From the NCBI RefSeq assembly GCF_001748245.1, contig NZ_BDFO01000001.1, positions 2,936,471 through 3,000,470 of the forward strand: a stretch of 64,000 nt of DNA, written 5' to 3'. A model generated the notes under the pieces. It did no database searches. It had not been told where the DNA came from and saw nothing but the letters and a program-made list of their open reading frames with translations. Position 1 is the first letter of the stretch. Each line of letters starts with the position of its first letter. Of the stretch, positions 26,262-34,506 are shown in pieces. Made by a program: the position numbers and the translations under genes. This DNA is from Oligoflexus tunisiensis (GTDB lineage Bacteria; Bdellovibrionota_B; Oligoflexia; Oligoflexales; Oligoflexaceae).

Positions 26262-26429
26262 AATCGGCTCCTTTTACTAATGTTTGGAAAAGCATCTGGC
26301 GGCCATCCTACTGGGGCCCTCCAACGGGTCAATTCAATGATTTGCAATGAAAGTGAATTAAGAATTCGTAGTTGGCTGGTGGAGGGGAATGGAATCGCTT
26401 ATAATTTCCCTAGATTGCCAAGAGGGAAG

Positions 26430-27611
26430 ATGATGGTCGATTTGCTTAGCCGTAAAGTCCTTTCACTCTGTGCGCAGCAAAATCGTGAATTGGTGCGTAA
26501 GACGCTGGCGATGGGGAATTATCGAGTCAGCTTCATCAGTGCGCTGAGTGAAGTGACCTCCGCTATCGCTGAATTCAAACCCAGTGTTCTGGTCCATGAC
26601 TGGCAGGCTGTGGATGAATCTCAAACGCGCAAGTTTCATCTTAACTTCAGTCGCACGAGTACGGCCACGGAACTGATTCGCGTTCTCATCGTTCCGGATG
26701 TGACGCCCAACATTCTGGCCTTCGCCAATGATGCCCTCATCGATCGGGTTTATAGCTATGGATCCGCGAGCCTGAACCTGGGCAATGAGCTTGATATGGT
26801 GACCGTGTCCCAGGACCAGAGCGAGGTCGCCCGTCTGGTGCGGGAAAGCCGTGCCGAGGGCTACAAGTACGATCAGAAAAAGCTCGATGCCAAAATCGAT
26901 GAGCTTTATCAGAAATTCCCGCATGACAACAAGGTGAAGCTGGAATTCGGCAACCTGACTTTCCGGCAGCAAAAGTATACGGAGGCCCTGGTCCTGGCCT
27001 CGGATCTGGTGGCCCGTGAGCCGCATAACCTGAGAGCCATGAACCTGATGGCCCGGGCGATGATGAAGCAGGGGCAGTGGGACAAAGCTCTGGAGACTCT
27101 GGAGGGTGCTCAGATCCTGAGCCCGTCCAATCCTGAGCGACTTGTGTTGATCGGTGATGCCTGCTATGGCAAAGGCGATTTGGACAAGGCTCTGCAGTGT
27201 TATGAAGAGGCGGCTGACCTGGATCCGGATATGGCACCGGCTGCGCATCGGCAGATGGGACAGATCAAACTCGAAATGGGCGAGGTTGAGGAAGCTCTCG
27301 GGCTTTTCAAAAATAGCGTGTCCGAGGATGAAGCGGCCGGCTTTTTCAATAATGCGGCGGTGGCCGCGGTGCGGGACGGCAAACCGGAGCAGGCCCTGAA
27401 ACTTTATGAAACGGCCATGCGGGCTTTGAAAACGAATCGGCTGAAGCCGCTGATTCATTTCAATATCGCGCTTTCTCATCGGCGCCTCGGCGACCATGAG
27501 GCGGCTGCGAAGCATCTGAAAAAAGCTCTGCAGATTGATCCGAATTATGAAAAGGCCAAGGCGCAGCTCGACCAGCTGGGTCGCCAGGAACCGCTGAAGA
27601 AAACCTCTTAA
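26430..27611 (+). CDS. TPR protein with degenerate receiver-like N-terminal domain
   Basis: 393 residues from ATG 26430 (AGAGGGA just upstream; ATG at 26433 is equally possible). Residues about 1-130 have the beta-alpha pattern of a response-regulator receiver (KVLSLCAQQNRELVRKTLAMG, PSVLVHDWQAVDE, IRVLIVPDVTPNILAF), with Asp in VLVHDW as a possible phospho-site and no clear lysine partner. Residues about 175-390 contain five to six tetratricopeptide repeats (AMNLMARAMMKQGQWDKALE, RLVLIGDACYGKGDLDKALQ). The organisation recalls signalling adaptor proteins in delta-type proteobacteria. The partner is unknown. Confidence 0.75.
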   Translation: MMVDLLSRKVLSLCAQQNRELVRKTLAMGNYRVSFISALSEVTSAIAEFKPSVLVHDWQAVDESQTRKFHLNFSRTSTATELIRVLIVPDVTPNILAFANDALIDRVYSYGSASLNLGNELDMVTVSQDQSEVARLVRESRAEGYKYDQKKLDAKIDELYQKFPHDNKVKLEFGNLTFRQQKYTEALVLASDLVAREPHNLRAMNLMARAMMKQGQWDKALETLEGAQILSPSNPERLVLIGDACYGKGDLDKALQCYEEAADLDPDMAPAAHRQMGQIKLEMGEVEEALGLFKNSVSEDEAAGFFNNAAVAAVRDGKPEQALKLYETAMRALKTNRLKPLIHFNIALSHRRLGDHEAAAKHLKKALQIDPNYEKAKAQLDQLGRQEPLKKTS

Positions 27612-27632
27612 GGGCCAGAGGGCCCCTTCGGG

Positions 27633-27830
27633 TTAACCCTGAGGCTGTTCCACAGGAGCCGGAGGCGTGACCGCTTCCGAAGTATCGGCTGCTTCCGTTT
27701 CCACAGGCGTGACCTCAGCTTTTTCGCTGGAAATTTCCGCTTTGAATTCCTGCCAGATCGTGCGATCGCGCTGGGTCATGCAGGCTGACAACGGCAGCAA
27801 GAGAATAGGAATCAGAATCAAGGGGCGCAT
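27633..27830 (-). CDS. small lipoprotein
   Basis: 65 residues: MRPLILIPILLLPLSACMTQ is a textbook lipoprotein signal (LSAC, Cys at 17), followed by a short polar tail rich in Glu, Thr, Pro and Val and ending PAPVEQPQG. The GGAGAGAAGACT ribosome region precedes it. It has no recognisable domain. It may be a membrane-anchored linker peptide. Convergent with the TPR gene, 21 bases apart. Confidence 0.65.
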   Translation of the reverse strand: MRPLILIPILLLPLSACMTQRDRTIWQEFKAEISSEKAEVTPVETEAADTSEAVTPPAPVEQPQG

Positions 27831-27961
27831 AGTCTTCTCTCCTAAGAATGAGCAATTCCCTGGATGAGTTGCAAGGCCTATTCCTTATAAAATTCCAATT
27901 AATACAGCACGGTATAAATCCAAAAGAAGTCGTAATCCCGACCATGACCAGTCTTTTGACA

Positions 27962-29134
27962 TCAGGCCGGGACCTTGCGCATGACGGGGCCTTCCTTCAA
28001 AAAGGGCACGAGCAGCAGCATCGAACCCAATAGAAAAGCCGGAGCCAGGAGAAAAGCCTGGTCAATGCCGAGCGAATCCGCCACCCGCCCGACCGAAACA
28101 TGCATCAGAGCCAACATGAATTGAATGCCTGTGTTGACATGAATCATCATCTGCTTCCAGGTGTGAGGAAACTTGAAGCTGATACGGGCCATGGTCAAAG
28201 GAAAAAATGGTCCGAGTACGCCCATGAGCGGCAATGCCCAACTTTGCCCCTGCTGACCCAGGAGGGCAAAGATCACGCCCAGCATCAGGCAGCCGACCTG
28301 AATCCTTGTTTCAAACCGTGGCTTGACCAACAGAAAACAGAGAAAGCGGGTCACACCCATAAGAAGGAAAAAGCCCATTTGATATTGCGCGGCCACTTCC
28401 GGTCTCAGGTTGTGTTGTCCCACCATCAGACTGTTCATCCACATGGAGGCCAGCACTTCGCCCGCCACATAAAAGGCGGTGATCAGCAGCACAAGGATCG
28501 ACGCTCCATTCCAAACCTGCTGGCTGTCCTCGCGCCGGGTGGGGGCGGGCGTCGGGGCTTCCTTGGGCAGAATCCTCAAATAGATAAAACCCAAAATGAG
28601 GGTGACCAGCGAGGAGCCGGTGAACAGCCACCACCAGGGTTCCTTGACCAGGATGAGCGCGCTGAACATCAAAGGGGCAATCAAGGAACCAATTCCATAC
28701 ATGACCTGCTGCATCGACACAAAGCGTCCCCGCGTGGCCTCCGGACTGCCGCGAATGGTCAGGATATGGCTGAACGAGCCCACGAGGGCCACGCTCGCTC
28801 CCAACAGGAGCCCCAACGAAAGGAGACTGCCTTGGCTGCTGACAAAGGGAGCCACCAGCCCAGGGATCACCGCAAGCCAGCTCGTGATGATCGCCGCCTT
28901 GCGATCCCCGATGCGTGGCAGAAGGCGGCCGAGCATGAAGGTCGCGAGCACCGCGGCCACATTGCCGATCATGAGGAACAGCCCCGCCGTTTCATAGGGA
29001 ATGTTGAGCTGCGTGCAGAGCACAGGCAAAACCGGGCCCCGCGCGTTATCCATGAACGCGGCTATGAACAGGCTGGCAAAACCGGCAAACAGAAATCCGC
29101 GATGGCCAGGATCCTCTGGAGGATGCTGAGACAC
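27962..29134 (-). CDS. major facilitator superfamily transporter
   Basis: 390 residues from a GTG with AGGAG 6 bases upstream. Twelve hydrophobic segments are visible with the MFS loop 2-3 motif as GRLLPRIGDRKAAI. The middle loop (about 185-205) is basic and Pro-rich (PKEAPTPAPTRRED). It probably exports or imports a small molecule across the inner membrane; the substrate is not readable. It begins 8 bases after the RlmI-type methyltransferase stop and is co-transcribed with it. Confidence 0.85.
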   Translation of the reverse strand: MSQHPPEDPGHRGFLFAGFASLFIAAFMDNARGPVLPVLCTQLNIPYETAGLFLMIGNVAAVLATFMLGRLLPRIGDRKAAIITSWLAVIPGLVAPFVSSQGSLLSLGLLLGASVALVGSFSHILTIRGSPEATRGRFVSMQQVMYGIGSLIAPLMFSALILVKEPWWWLFTGSSLVTLILGFIYLRILPKEAPTPAPTRREDSQQVWNGASILVLLITAFYVAGEVLASMWMNSLMVGQHNLRPEVAAQYQMGFFLLMGVTRFLCFLLVKPRFETRIQVGCLMLGVIFALLGQQGQSWALPLMGVLGPFFPLTMARISFKFPHTWKQMMIHVNTGIQFMLALMHVSVGRVADSLGIDQAFLLAPAFLLGSMLLLVPFLKEGPVMRKVPA

Positions 29135-29142
29135 AGAAACTC

Positions 29143-30342
29143 CTAGCTCAGACTGACTTTACGTCCGAGCAAACCTTTAAGATAAAGCGATTCCGGAAAA
29201 CTAAGCAGCAGGGGATGATCATCGGCCTGCGAAAGCTGATGCAGAATTTGCATGTCCACGCCCGCATCCACCGAAGCTCCGAACACCACCTTCTGGAAGA
29301 GATCGCGGCTGATGAGGCCCGAGCAGGAGAACGTCGCAAGAAGGCCGCCTTCACGCAGGAGCTGCATGGCGAGGAGATTAAGATCCTTATACCCGCGGCA
29401 GGCCCGATCGATGTGCGCCCGATCGCTCACAAATTTGGGTGGATCCATCACGATCAGATCAAAACGCGCTCCCTGCTCGCGCAGCTGACGCAAGTAGGCA
29501 AACACATCCGCTCGCACATTTTCCATCTGACAGTCATCGTTGCCAGGATTCTGCTGCCAGTTGCCTGCCAGGATATCGAGGGCCGCCTTGCTTTCATCGA
29601 CACTGATCACGCGCCGTGCCCCACCGCGTTTGGCGGCTATGGAAAAGCCACCAGTGTAGCTGAAGCAATTGAGAACCTCAGCACCCTGCGCATAGGATTC
29701 GACCAGCTGCCGGGCCAGTCTCTGGTCCAGATAAAAACCCGTCTTATGACCTTCCCAGCAGTCGACCGTCAGAGCCATTCCATTTTCATGTCCCACGGTC
29801 CGCACATCCTCGGGACGGCCGATCAGGATTTCCTTGCGTTCGCTCAGACCTTCCTTGCTGCGTATCGCTTCATCGCTGCGCTCGATCAGGACCTCGGGAT
29901 CAAAGATTTTTTTCAGGGTCTCAAGGATCGCCTCGCGCTGCAATTCCATGCCGGCGGTCAGAATCTGAAAGACGAGATGCCCGGCATACTGATCGACAAT
30001 CAGACCGGGGAGAAAATCCGCTTCGGACGCCACCACCCGGTGCATGGTTTGAACCCCCGGGCGCAAGGCGGGGCGACGAGCCAGAGCGGCACGGATTTGC
30101 CGCTCCAAAAAGGCTTGATCCAGCTCCTGGCCGGGCTGTCGGCTGAAGATCCGGGCCGCCAGGGAGCTTTTGGAATTGTAATAGGCACGGGCCAGGAATT
30201 GTCCCTTATGATCACAGACATCGACGGTGGCCCCGGCTTGCTCAGCATTTTGGGCCCTTTGAATGGCGCCACTAAAGATCCAGGGGTGACCGAGTTTTAT
30301 GGATTTTTCTTTACCAGGTTTCAGAATGATTTGGCTTTTCAT
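29143..30342 (-). CDS. rlmI: 23S rRNA (cytosine-C5) methyltransferase, RlmI family
   Basis: 399 residues. An N-terminal PUA-like RNA-binding domain (IKLGHPWIFSGAIQRA) is followed by an EEHEE domain and a Rossmann SAM-methyltransferase: motif I VLNCFSYTGGFSIAAKRGG, an acidic residue in VISVDESKAAL, motif IV LIVMDPPKFV and a late FSCSGLIS with the catalytic cysteine region. This matches RlmI (YccW), which methylates C1962 of 23S rRNA. Length is normal (about 396 in E. coli). Upstream of the MFS gene in one operon. Confidence 0.88.
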   Translation of the reverse strand: MKSQIILKPGKEKSIKLGHPWIFSGAIQRAQNAEQAGATVDVCDHKGQFLARAYYNSKSSLAARIFSRQPGQELDQAFLERQIRAALARRPALRPGVQTMHRVVASEADFLPGLIVDQYAGHLVFQILTAGMELQREAILETLKKIFDPEVLIERSDEAIRSKEGLSERKEILIGRPEDVRTVGHENGMALTVDCWEGHKTGFYLDQRLARQLVESYAQGAEVLNCFSYTGGFSIAAKRGGARRVISVDESKAALDILAGNWQQNPGNDDCQMENVRADVFAYLRQLREQGARFDLIVMDPPKFVSDRAHIDRACRGYKDLNLLAMQLLREGGLLATFSCSGLISRDLFQKVVFGASVDAGVDMQILHQLSQADDHPLLLSFPESLYLKGLLGRKVSLS

Positions 30343-30412
30343 AGGCTTTCTACAGCAGCAGTGGAAAGGGCGGGATCATAACAGAGCCTGCGGATGGCTG
30401 CAAAATAAAATA

Positions 30413-30433
30413 GCCCCCGGAATTTCCGGGGGC
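30413..30433 (-). terminator. rho-independent terminator of the lectin lipoprotein gene
   Basis: GCCCCCGGAA-T-TTCCGGGGGC is a perfect stem; on the minus strand it is followed by TATTTTATTTT. It lies 29 bases past the stop at 30462. Confidence 0.85.
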
Positions 30434-30461
30434 CTTTCCACTTAACGGGGGAGGGGGATCT

Positions 30462-31406
30462 TCATCCGGCCGTAAACCAGGTGAAGTAAGTGGAATTCAG
30501 ATTGCAATCTCCTTGTACGAGTTTGCCATCTGTGAGTACCTTTAAACATTTGCCGCTGAACTGGTTCCGGATGCGGAACTCGGTTGAGCCACGCACAAAG
30601 AATTCCCAGGACTGGTCCGTGGTGTTCGTGCAGGTCTTTTGCACCACGGCCGTGCCTTCCGTGCTGCTGATCACGCTCATGCACTTATTCGAAAGGCGTG
30701 GTTTGATGAAGAAATACTGGTTCGCCGGGTCGAGCACCGCAAACTGCTGATTCAAAGCCGTCGTGCTGCAGGCAGACGAGGTCAGCTGCACGTTATCCAC
30801 GGTGCTGCCTCCAGGCACGCCCAGGCAGTCGTTTTTCACCTTGTCCGGGTCCGCATAGCGGAAGCCATGGAATTGGCTGGCCGCCGCGCTGGGGGTGGTA
30901 GTGCTGGTGCTGGTGGCGACCCCATTGGCCGCAGCGGCCTTCGCGGCAGCCAGTTCGCGTTCCAGGCGCGCATTCTCCGCCTTGGCCGCATCCAGCTGCT
31001 TTTGAAGTTCCGCGTTCCTTGCGTTGAGTTCTGTGATTTGCTTATCGAGCGTAGCTTTTTGGGCCTGCAGATCGGTGATCTGCTTTTGCATCTCTGTTTT
31101 TTGTGTTTCCGTCAGGGTTCGATTCGATTCCAGCTGCTCGGTCAGGGCTTTGATTTGGGCCTCAAGGTTATTGGATTTTTCCTGCAGCGTGGATTTATCG
31201 GTACTGAGTTTGGTCAAAGCTTCCGATTGGTCGCGGATGAGTTTTTCCAACTCCGCGAAGCGATCCTCATCATCATCAAGCGCTTTTTGTGAAGGGAGAT
31301 CCCGGGTACCCAGCTCAGGGGTTTCCGAACTCCGACGCCCGCAGGCCAGGATGCAGAGATTCACGCTTAGTATGATCATCGCATGGTAACCAACTCTAAC
31401 CTTCAT
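30462..31406 (-). CDS. coiled-coil lipoprotein with C-terminal ricin-type lectin domain
   Basis: 314 residues from the ATG at 31406 (AGAGGA upstream). MKVRVGYHAMIILSVNLCILACG is a lipoprotein signal. Residues about 45-170 are an uninterrupted heptad coiled coil (LEKLIRDQSEALTKL; TDLQAQKATLDKQITELNA). A Ser/Thr/Ala linker leads to a ~120-residue beta-trefoil ricin-B-like domain with internal repeats (SNKCMSVISSTEGTAVVQ, SGKCLKVLTDGKLVQGDC) and paired cysteines. The design suggests a sugar-binding head held away from the outer membrane by a rod, either on the cell surface or reaching into the periplasm. Its ligand is unknown. Confidence 0.78.
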   Translation of the reverse strand: MKVRVGYHAMIILSVNLCILACGRRSSETPELGTRDLPSQKALDDDEDRFAELEKLIRDQSEALTKLSTDKSTLQEKSNNLEAQIKALTEQLESNRTLTETQKTEMQKQITDLQAQKATLDKQITELNARNAELQKQLDAAKAENARLERELAAAKAAAANGVATSTSTTTPSAAASQFHGFRYADPDKVKNDCLGVPGGSTVDNVQLTSSACSTTALNQQFAVLDPANQYFFIKPRLSNKCMSVISSTEGTAVVQKTCTNTTDQSWEFFVRGSTEFRIRNQFSGKCLKVLTDGKLVQGDCNLNSTYFTWFTAG

Positions 31407-31759
31407 GTTCCATTCCTCTGGTTCGACGTAGACTCTCTGGGATGTTGTTCTCCATTGAATACAGCAATCGTGCCAGCGGTCATGGACAGTCGGCATACTC
31501 GTTTTGTGCGAAGCATTTGATCGTCATCTCAACGGTTTGGGCACACAGGGGCGCGGTTTACGGGATGGTTGAGGACCGCGTCCGTAGCTCAGGTCTTGAG
31601 CAAGTCCGAAATGACTTTTCCGAATTGCCGAGGGAAGCCGCCCCTTTACACGGTTCCACGGTGTTCGGTACGGACAGCGACGGGGCTTTCCATTTTTTGC
31701 AGTACCCACGGAAGGCGCATGCTGATAGAAAACTGACAGTTTACATAAGGAAGACAACG
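31407..31759. other. 353-base divergent intergenic region
   Basis: Separates the lectin lipoprotein (minus) from the CxxCH lipoprotein (plus). A frame is open on the plus strand but starts without a signal or ribosome site and is not credible as coding. No clear sigma70 promoter pair, palindrome or terminator was found. Confidence 0.5.
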
Positions 31760-32818
31760 ATGAATTCAGCCGGTTTATCCTGCATTCTTGGACTTGCCCT
31801 CAGTTTGAGCGCATGTCTGGAAGCCAATAAAGTGGCCCCTCTGAATCCTGGGACGAACGTCCAGCCTGCCGCCAACTCCGCGACCTTGAGTCTGCCGCGC
31901 ACCGCGCTGGCCGAACTGGCAACTCGTGCCAACCAGCTGGTGATCCGTGCCTTTCGAGTGAACGAGGGCGTGCTGGGGAGTGAGCTGCGCGAAGCCTGGA
32001 CGTTTCCTGTCACAGAAGCCGGCCTTTACTCCCTCGAGGGTTTGCCCGTAGGCGCGGTCGAATTTCAGGTCGCCCTGCTCGGTGCCGAGAGCCAGGCCCT
32101 CGCCCAGGGCACGCTCCGGACCGTGATTCAACCGGGGACGCAGACGCTGCCCCAGCTGGTTTTGAAGCCCATCCAACCAACTGCGGTGGAGCTTGATTTC
32201 CATCTAGCCCTGGAGCTTGTGAATTATCCGGATGCACCGGTCGTGACACCAGCCGAGCCGGAACCGGTGCGCGCGCTGCTGAAAAATTACAACTGCCAGA
32301 CTTGCCACAACAGTGCGCGACCGACGGCGGGTCTTGATCTGCAAAGTTATCCTTACAAAAATACCGCAGGGGAATCGCTGGCTCAGATCCTGAATAAAAT
32401 GGTGAATTCCTTTACAGGGTCCAATGGCGCGACGAAAATGCCGCCGAACGCGAAGGTCGTGCTGGACGAGGAGGCCGCAGCCGTTCGCGCCTTCCTGCAG
32501 GAGGTCAACGAAGTGAGCAGCGCGGGCCATTCGCAATGGATTCAGGATGTGCGTCTGGGTATCCGGCTCGATGGGGGAGGGCGCTTTGAAACAAGTTTGG
32601 TTCTTGAGGACGGTAATTATGTCCTGCCAGATCGTTTGGCTCTGCTCGCTGGTTCGCGCTACGCCTATACCCTGACCGTTTACGGTCCAGCTGGCAGCGT
32701 CCTTTATCAATTGGCAGATGGCACTCTCGACATTCCTCTTGATGGCCGGGTGCAGTGGAGACTGGATCTCGTTTACCAGGCACCAAGCGTCACACTGCCT
32801 GTGGTGGTGGGGTCCTGA
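31760..32818 (+). CDS. lipoprotein with a single c-type haem motif
   Basis: 352 residues from the ATG at 31760 (AAGGAAG 6 bases upstream). MNSAGLSCILGLALSLSACLEA is a lipoprotein signal; Cys at 19. Residues about 45-150 form a beta-rich domain. A CxxCH motif, NCQTCHNSARPTAGLDLQ, at about residue 180 starts a ~70-residue segment with a later Met-Pro (KMPPNAK) that could be the sixth haem ligand, like the small cytochrome domains of planctomycete-type proteins. A final beta domain (about 255-352) follows. Function beyond probable haem binding is unknown. Confidence 0.7.
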   Translation: MNSAGLSCILGLALSLSACLEANKVAPLNPGTNVQPAANSATLSLPRTALAELATRANQLVIRAFRVNEGVLGSELREAWTFPVTEAGLYSLEGLPVGAVEFQVALLGAESQALAQGTLRTVIQPGTQTLPQLVLKPIQPTAVELDFHLALELVNYPDAPVVTPAEPEPVRALLKNYNCQTCHNSARPTAGLDLQSYPYKNTAGESLAQILNKMVNSFTGSNGATKMPPNAKVVLDEEAAAVRAFLQEVNEVSSAGHSQWIQDVRLGIRLDGGGRFETSLVLEDGNYVLPDRLALLAGSRYAYTLTVYGPAGSVLYQLADGTLDIPLDGRVQWRLDLVYQAPSVTLPVVVGS

Positions 32819-32861
32819 GGTGCCCCCCTTGTGATTTGACCTGGTAATATTTTTTTTCCAA

Positions 32862-32891
32862 AGCAGGAGGACATATGTCCAGAATCCTGCT
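32862..32891 (+). repeat. nested inverted repeat upstream of the RRM gene
   Basis: AGCAGG (32862-32867) and CCTGCT (32886-32891) enclose a perfect palindrome GGACATATGTCC (32869-32880). It lies 90-120 bases before the RRM start, either in the promoter or in a structured 5' leader. Confidence 0.5.
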
Positions 32892-32980
32892 AGAGTACGG
32901 GATAGTGTCACCTGCTTCTACTGAGTTCGGGTCTTGTGCCTCACCCTCTTTAGTGGCGCCCTGGCCTTAAGGAGGTTCTC

Positions 32981-33295
32981 ATGGGCAAAAAATTATACGT
33001 CGGCAATCTTCCCTTCTCTGCAACCGATCAAGTCCTCATGGACACATTTTCGGAAGTTGGTCAGGTTGAGTCGGCCAAAGTTATCTTTGACCGTGAAACC
33101 GGACGCAGCAAAGGTTTTGGATTCGTTGAAATGTCGAGCGATGCGGAAGCAACAGCCGCTATCGATCGTTTCAATGGCCAGGATTTTTCGGGCCGTCCTT
33201 TGACGGTTAATGAAGCCAAGCCAATGGCGCCTCGTGAAGGCGGCGGCGGCGGTGGTGGAGGCTATAACAACCGCTCGCGCGGTGGCCGTTACTAA
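32981..33295 (+). CDS. glycine-rich RNA-recognition-motif protein
   Basis: 104 residues with a perfect AAGGAGG site 5 bases before ATG. One RRM domain (about 1-80): RNP2 LYVGNLPFSA, RNP1 SKGFGFVEM. A Gly/Arg-rich tail follows (GGGGGGGYNNRSRGGRY). The small bacterial RRM proteins of this shape bind single-stranded RNA and are often cold-induced RNA chaperones (Rbp proteins in cyanobacteria). The strong ribosome site, structured upstream region and dedicated terminator suggest high, regulated expression. Confidence 0.9.
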   Translation: MGKKLYVGNLPFSATDQVLMDTFSEVGQVESAKVIFDRETGRSKGFGFVEMSSDAEATAAIDRFNGQDFSGRPLTVNEAKPMAPREGGGGGGGGYNNRSRGGRY

Positions 33296-33312
33296 GATTT
33301 GCATGATACATG

Positions 33313-33382
33313 CAAAGGCTGGCAGCACAGCCCTCGGGATGCTAAAAAGTATTCAGAGGGTGGGGCTCCCAGCCTTTTTTAT
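33313..33382 (+). terminator. terminator of the RRM gene with a long structured loop
   Basis: AAAGGCTGG (from 33313) pairs with CCAGCCTTT before a TTTTTTATTT run. The ~45-base interior itself has CCCTC/GAGGG pairing, so the whole 3' region folds strongly. A small 3'-end-derived RNA is possible but not shown. Confidence 0.75.
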
Positions 33383-33399
33383 TTCGCATGGAGGAGTGC

Positions 33400-34458
33400 A
33401 TGCAGCTTCGGCGGCGGATTTTTTTTGTGCTGGTGGTTGTCTTCTGCTTACTGGTGCTGAAGCCCTTCTGGTTTCCCATGGCCACCGGCGTTACGCTTGC
33501 CTATCTGTGTGAAGGTCCCGTCGAACGTTTGATAGAGCGCTGGCGTCTGACCCGCCCCGGCTGGCGCTGGGTGATATCCATCGGCATGGTCGCGGTCGTT
33601 CAGGGGCTCTTTATTGTGCCTCTCCTGCTCCTGACCTGGTCGGCGACCAAGGAGCTCCTGCTCTTCTGGGAGGGGATGAGCGGCAATGAATCGGCCGTGG
33701 AAACCGGCTATAAGATTCTGGGCTGGATGGATCAGAAAATTACCCCGCTGCTGCATGGTTTTGGTTTCAATCTCAGTTTCGCCGACATGCAGGGTCGACT
33801 CCGTGAATTTATGCAGCCGATGCTGAAGAATGTCGCGGGCTACCTGGGTTCCGCCCTCAGTGCCACGCCCGAGCTTCTGCTCTTCCTCTTTATCACCTGG
33901 ATGGCCTGGGTTTATTTTCTGGTGTACGGCAAAAGCCAGCGTCAGGCTCTCCTGCCGCGCCTGATACCCTGGGGCGAACAGCGAGGCATGCTGGCTTCAA
34001 CGCTTGGCGATGTGCTGCGTGCCGTGGTCCTGGCGAGCATCGTGCTGGCTCTCGTGCAGTCGCTTCTGGTGGTGCTCACCCTCGCGGCGTTTGGCATTCC
34101 CAAATTTTTCCTGTGGGGCGCGCTGGCGTTCTTCCTGTCTTTTATTCCGGTCTTCGGCACCGCGCCGGTCATGATCTCGGCCGCGATCTGGTCCTTCTAC
34201 CATGATCGCGTCTTCGCTGGAATTTTCATTCTGTGCATGGCGGTGGTCATCGGTCTCACCGATAACGTGCTGCGGCCCCTTCTGATGAAAAATTCCAGCT
34301 CCGGCGCCACGGATATGCCTTTTTTCTGGCTGTTCATGTCGATCGTCGGTGGCATCGCCGTCTTCGGTGTGGCAGGTGCGGTGCTGGGGCCCTGGGCCTT
34401 TTCCCTGTTTATCGCCGTGCAGTCGATTCCGCTGATTGATATGTCGGGGAGTGAGTGA
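33400..34458 (+). CDS. AI-2E family (PerM-type) membrane protein
   Basis: 352 residues; the ATG at 33400 is chosen because GGAGG lies 6 bases upstream, over an ATG four codons earlier. Seven to eight hydrophobic segments; the family signature region reads FAIWSFYHDR-like IWSFYHDRVFAGIF and TDNVLRPLLMKNSS, followed by GAVLGPWAFSLF. Members include TqsA, YdiK and Na+/H+ antiporter-like proteins; transport of autoinducer-2 cannot be assumed. Monocistronic, between two terminator-like hairpins. Confidence 0.85.
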   Translation: MQLRRRIFFVLVVVFCLLVLKPFWFPMATGVTLAYLCEGPVERLIERWRLTRPGWRWVISIGMVAVVQGLFIVPLLLLTWSATKELLLFWEGMSGNESAVETGYKILGWMDQKITPLLHGFGFNLSFADMQGRLREFMQPMLKNVAGYLGSALSATPELLLFLFITWMAWVYFLVYGKSQRQALLPRLIPWGEQRGMLASTLGDVLRAVVLASIVLALVQSLLVVLTLAAFGIPKFFLWGALAFFLSFIPVFGTAPVMISAAIWSFYHDRVFAGIFILCMAVVIGLTDNVLRPLLMKNSSSGATDMPFFWLFMSIVGGIAVFGVAGAVLGPWAFSLFIAVQSIPLIDMSGSE

Positions 34459-34475
34459 AAGCGGGGGGAGTGTAA

Positions 34476-34497
34476 CGCCCCGGAAGGCCCCGGGGCG
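34476..34497. terminator. GC-rich hairpin between convergent genes
   Basis: CGCCCCGG-AAGGCC-CCGGGGCG forms a perfect 8-bp stem between the AI-2E and acyl-CoA dehydrogenase stops. Neither side has a proper U tract, so efficiency is uncertain. Confidence 0.45.
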
Positions 34498-34506
34498 CAG
34501 GAAGCT

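Noticed and set aside
26463..27515. 350-codon open frame antisense to the TPR protein
   Set aside because: The TPR frame on the other strand is well supported by repeats and a ribosome site.
29215..30381. 388-codon open frame antisense to rlmI
   Set aside because: The rlmI frame has all methyltransferase motifs; the antisense product has none.
31442..31759. N-terminal extension of the CxxCH lipoprotein
   Set aside because: The extended frame has no ribosome site and would bury a perfect lipoprotein signal and the AAGGAAG site before 31760.
33388..34458. Calling the AI-2E family protein an autoinducer-2 exporter
   Set aside because: The family is broad and no quorum-sensing gene is nearby.
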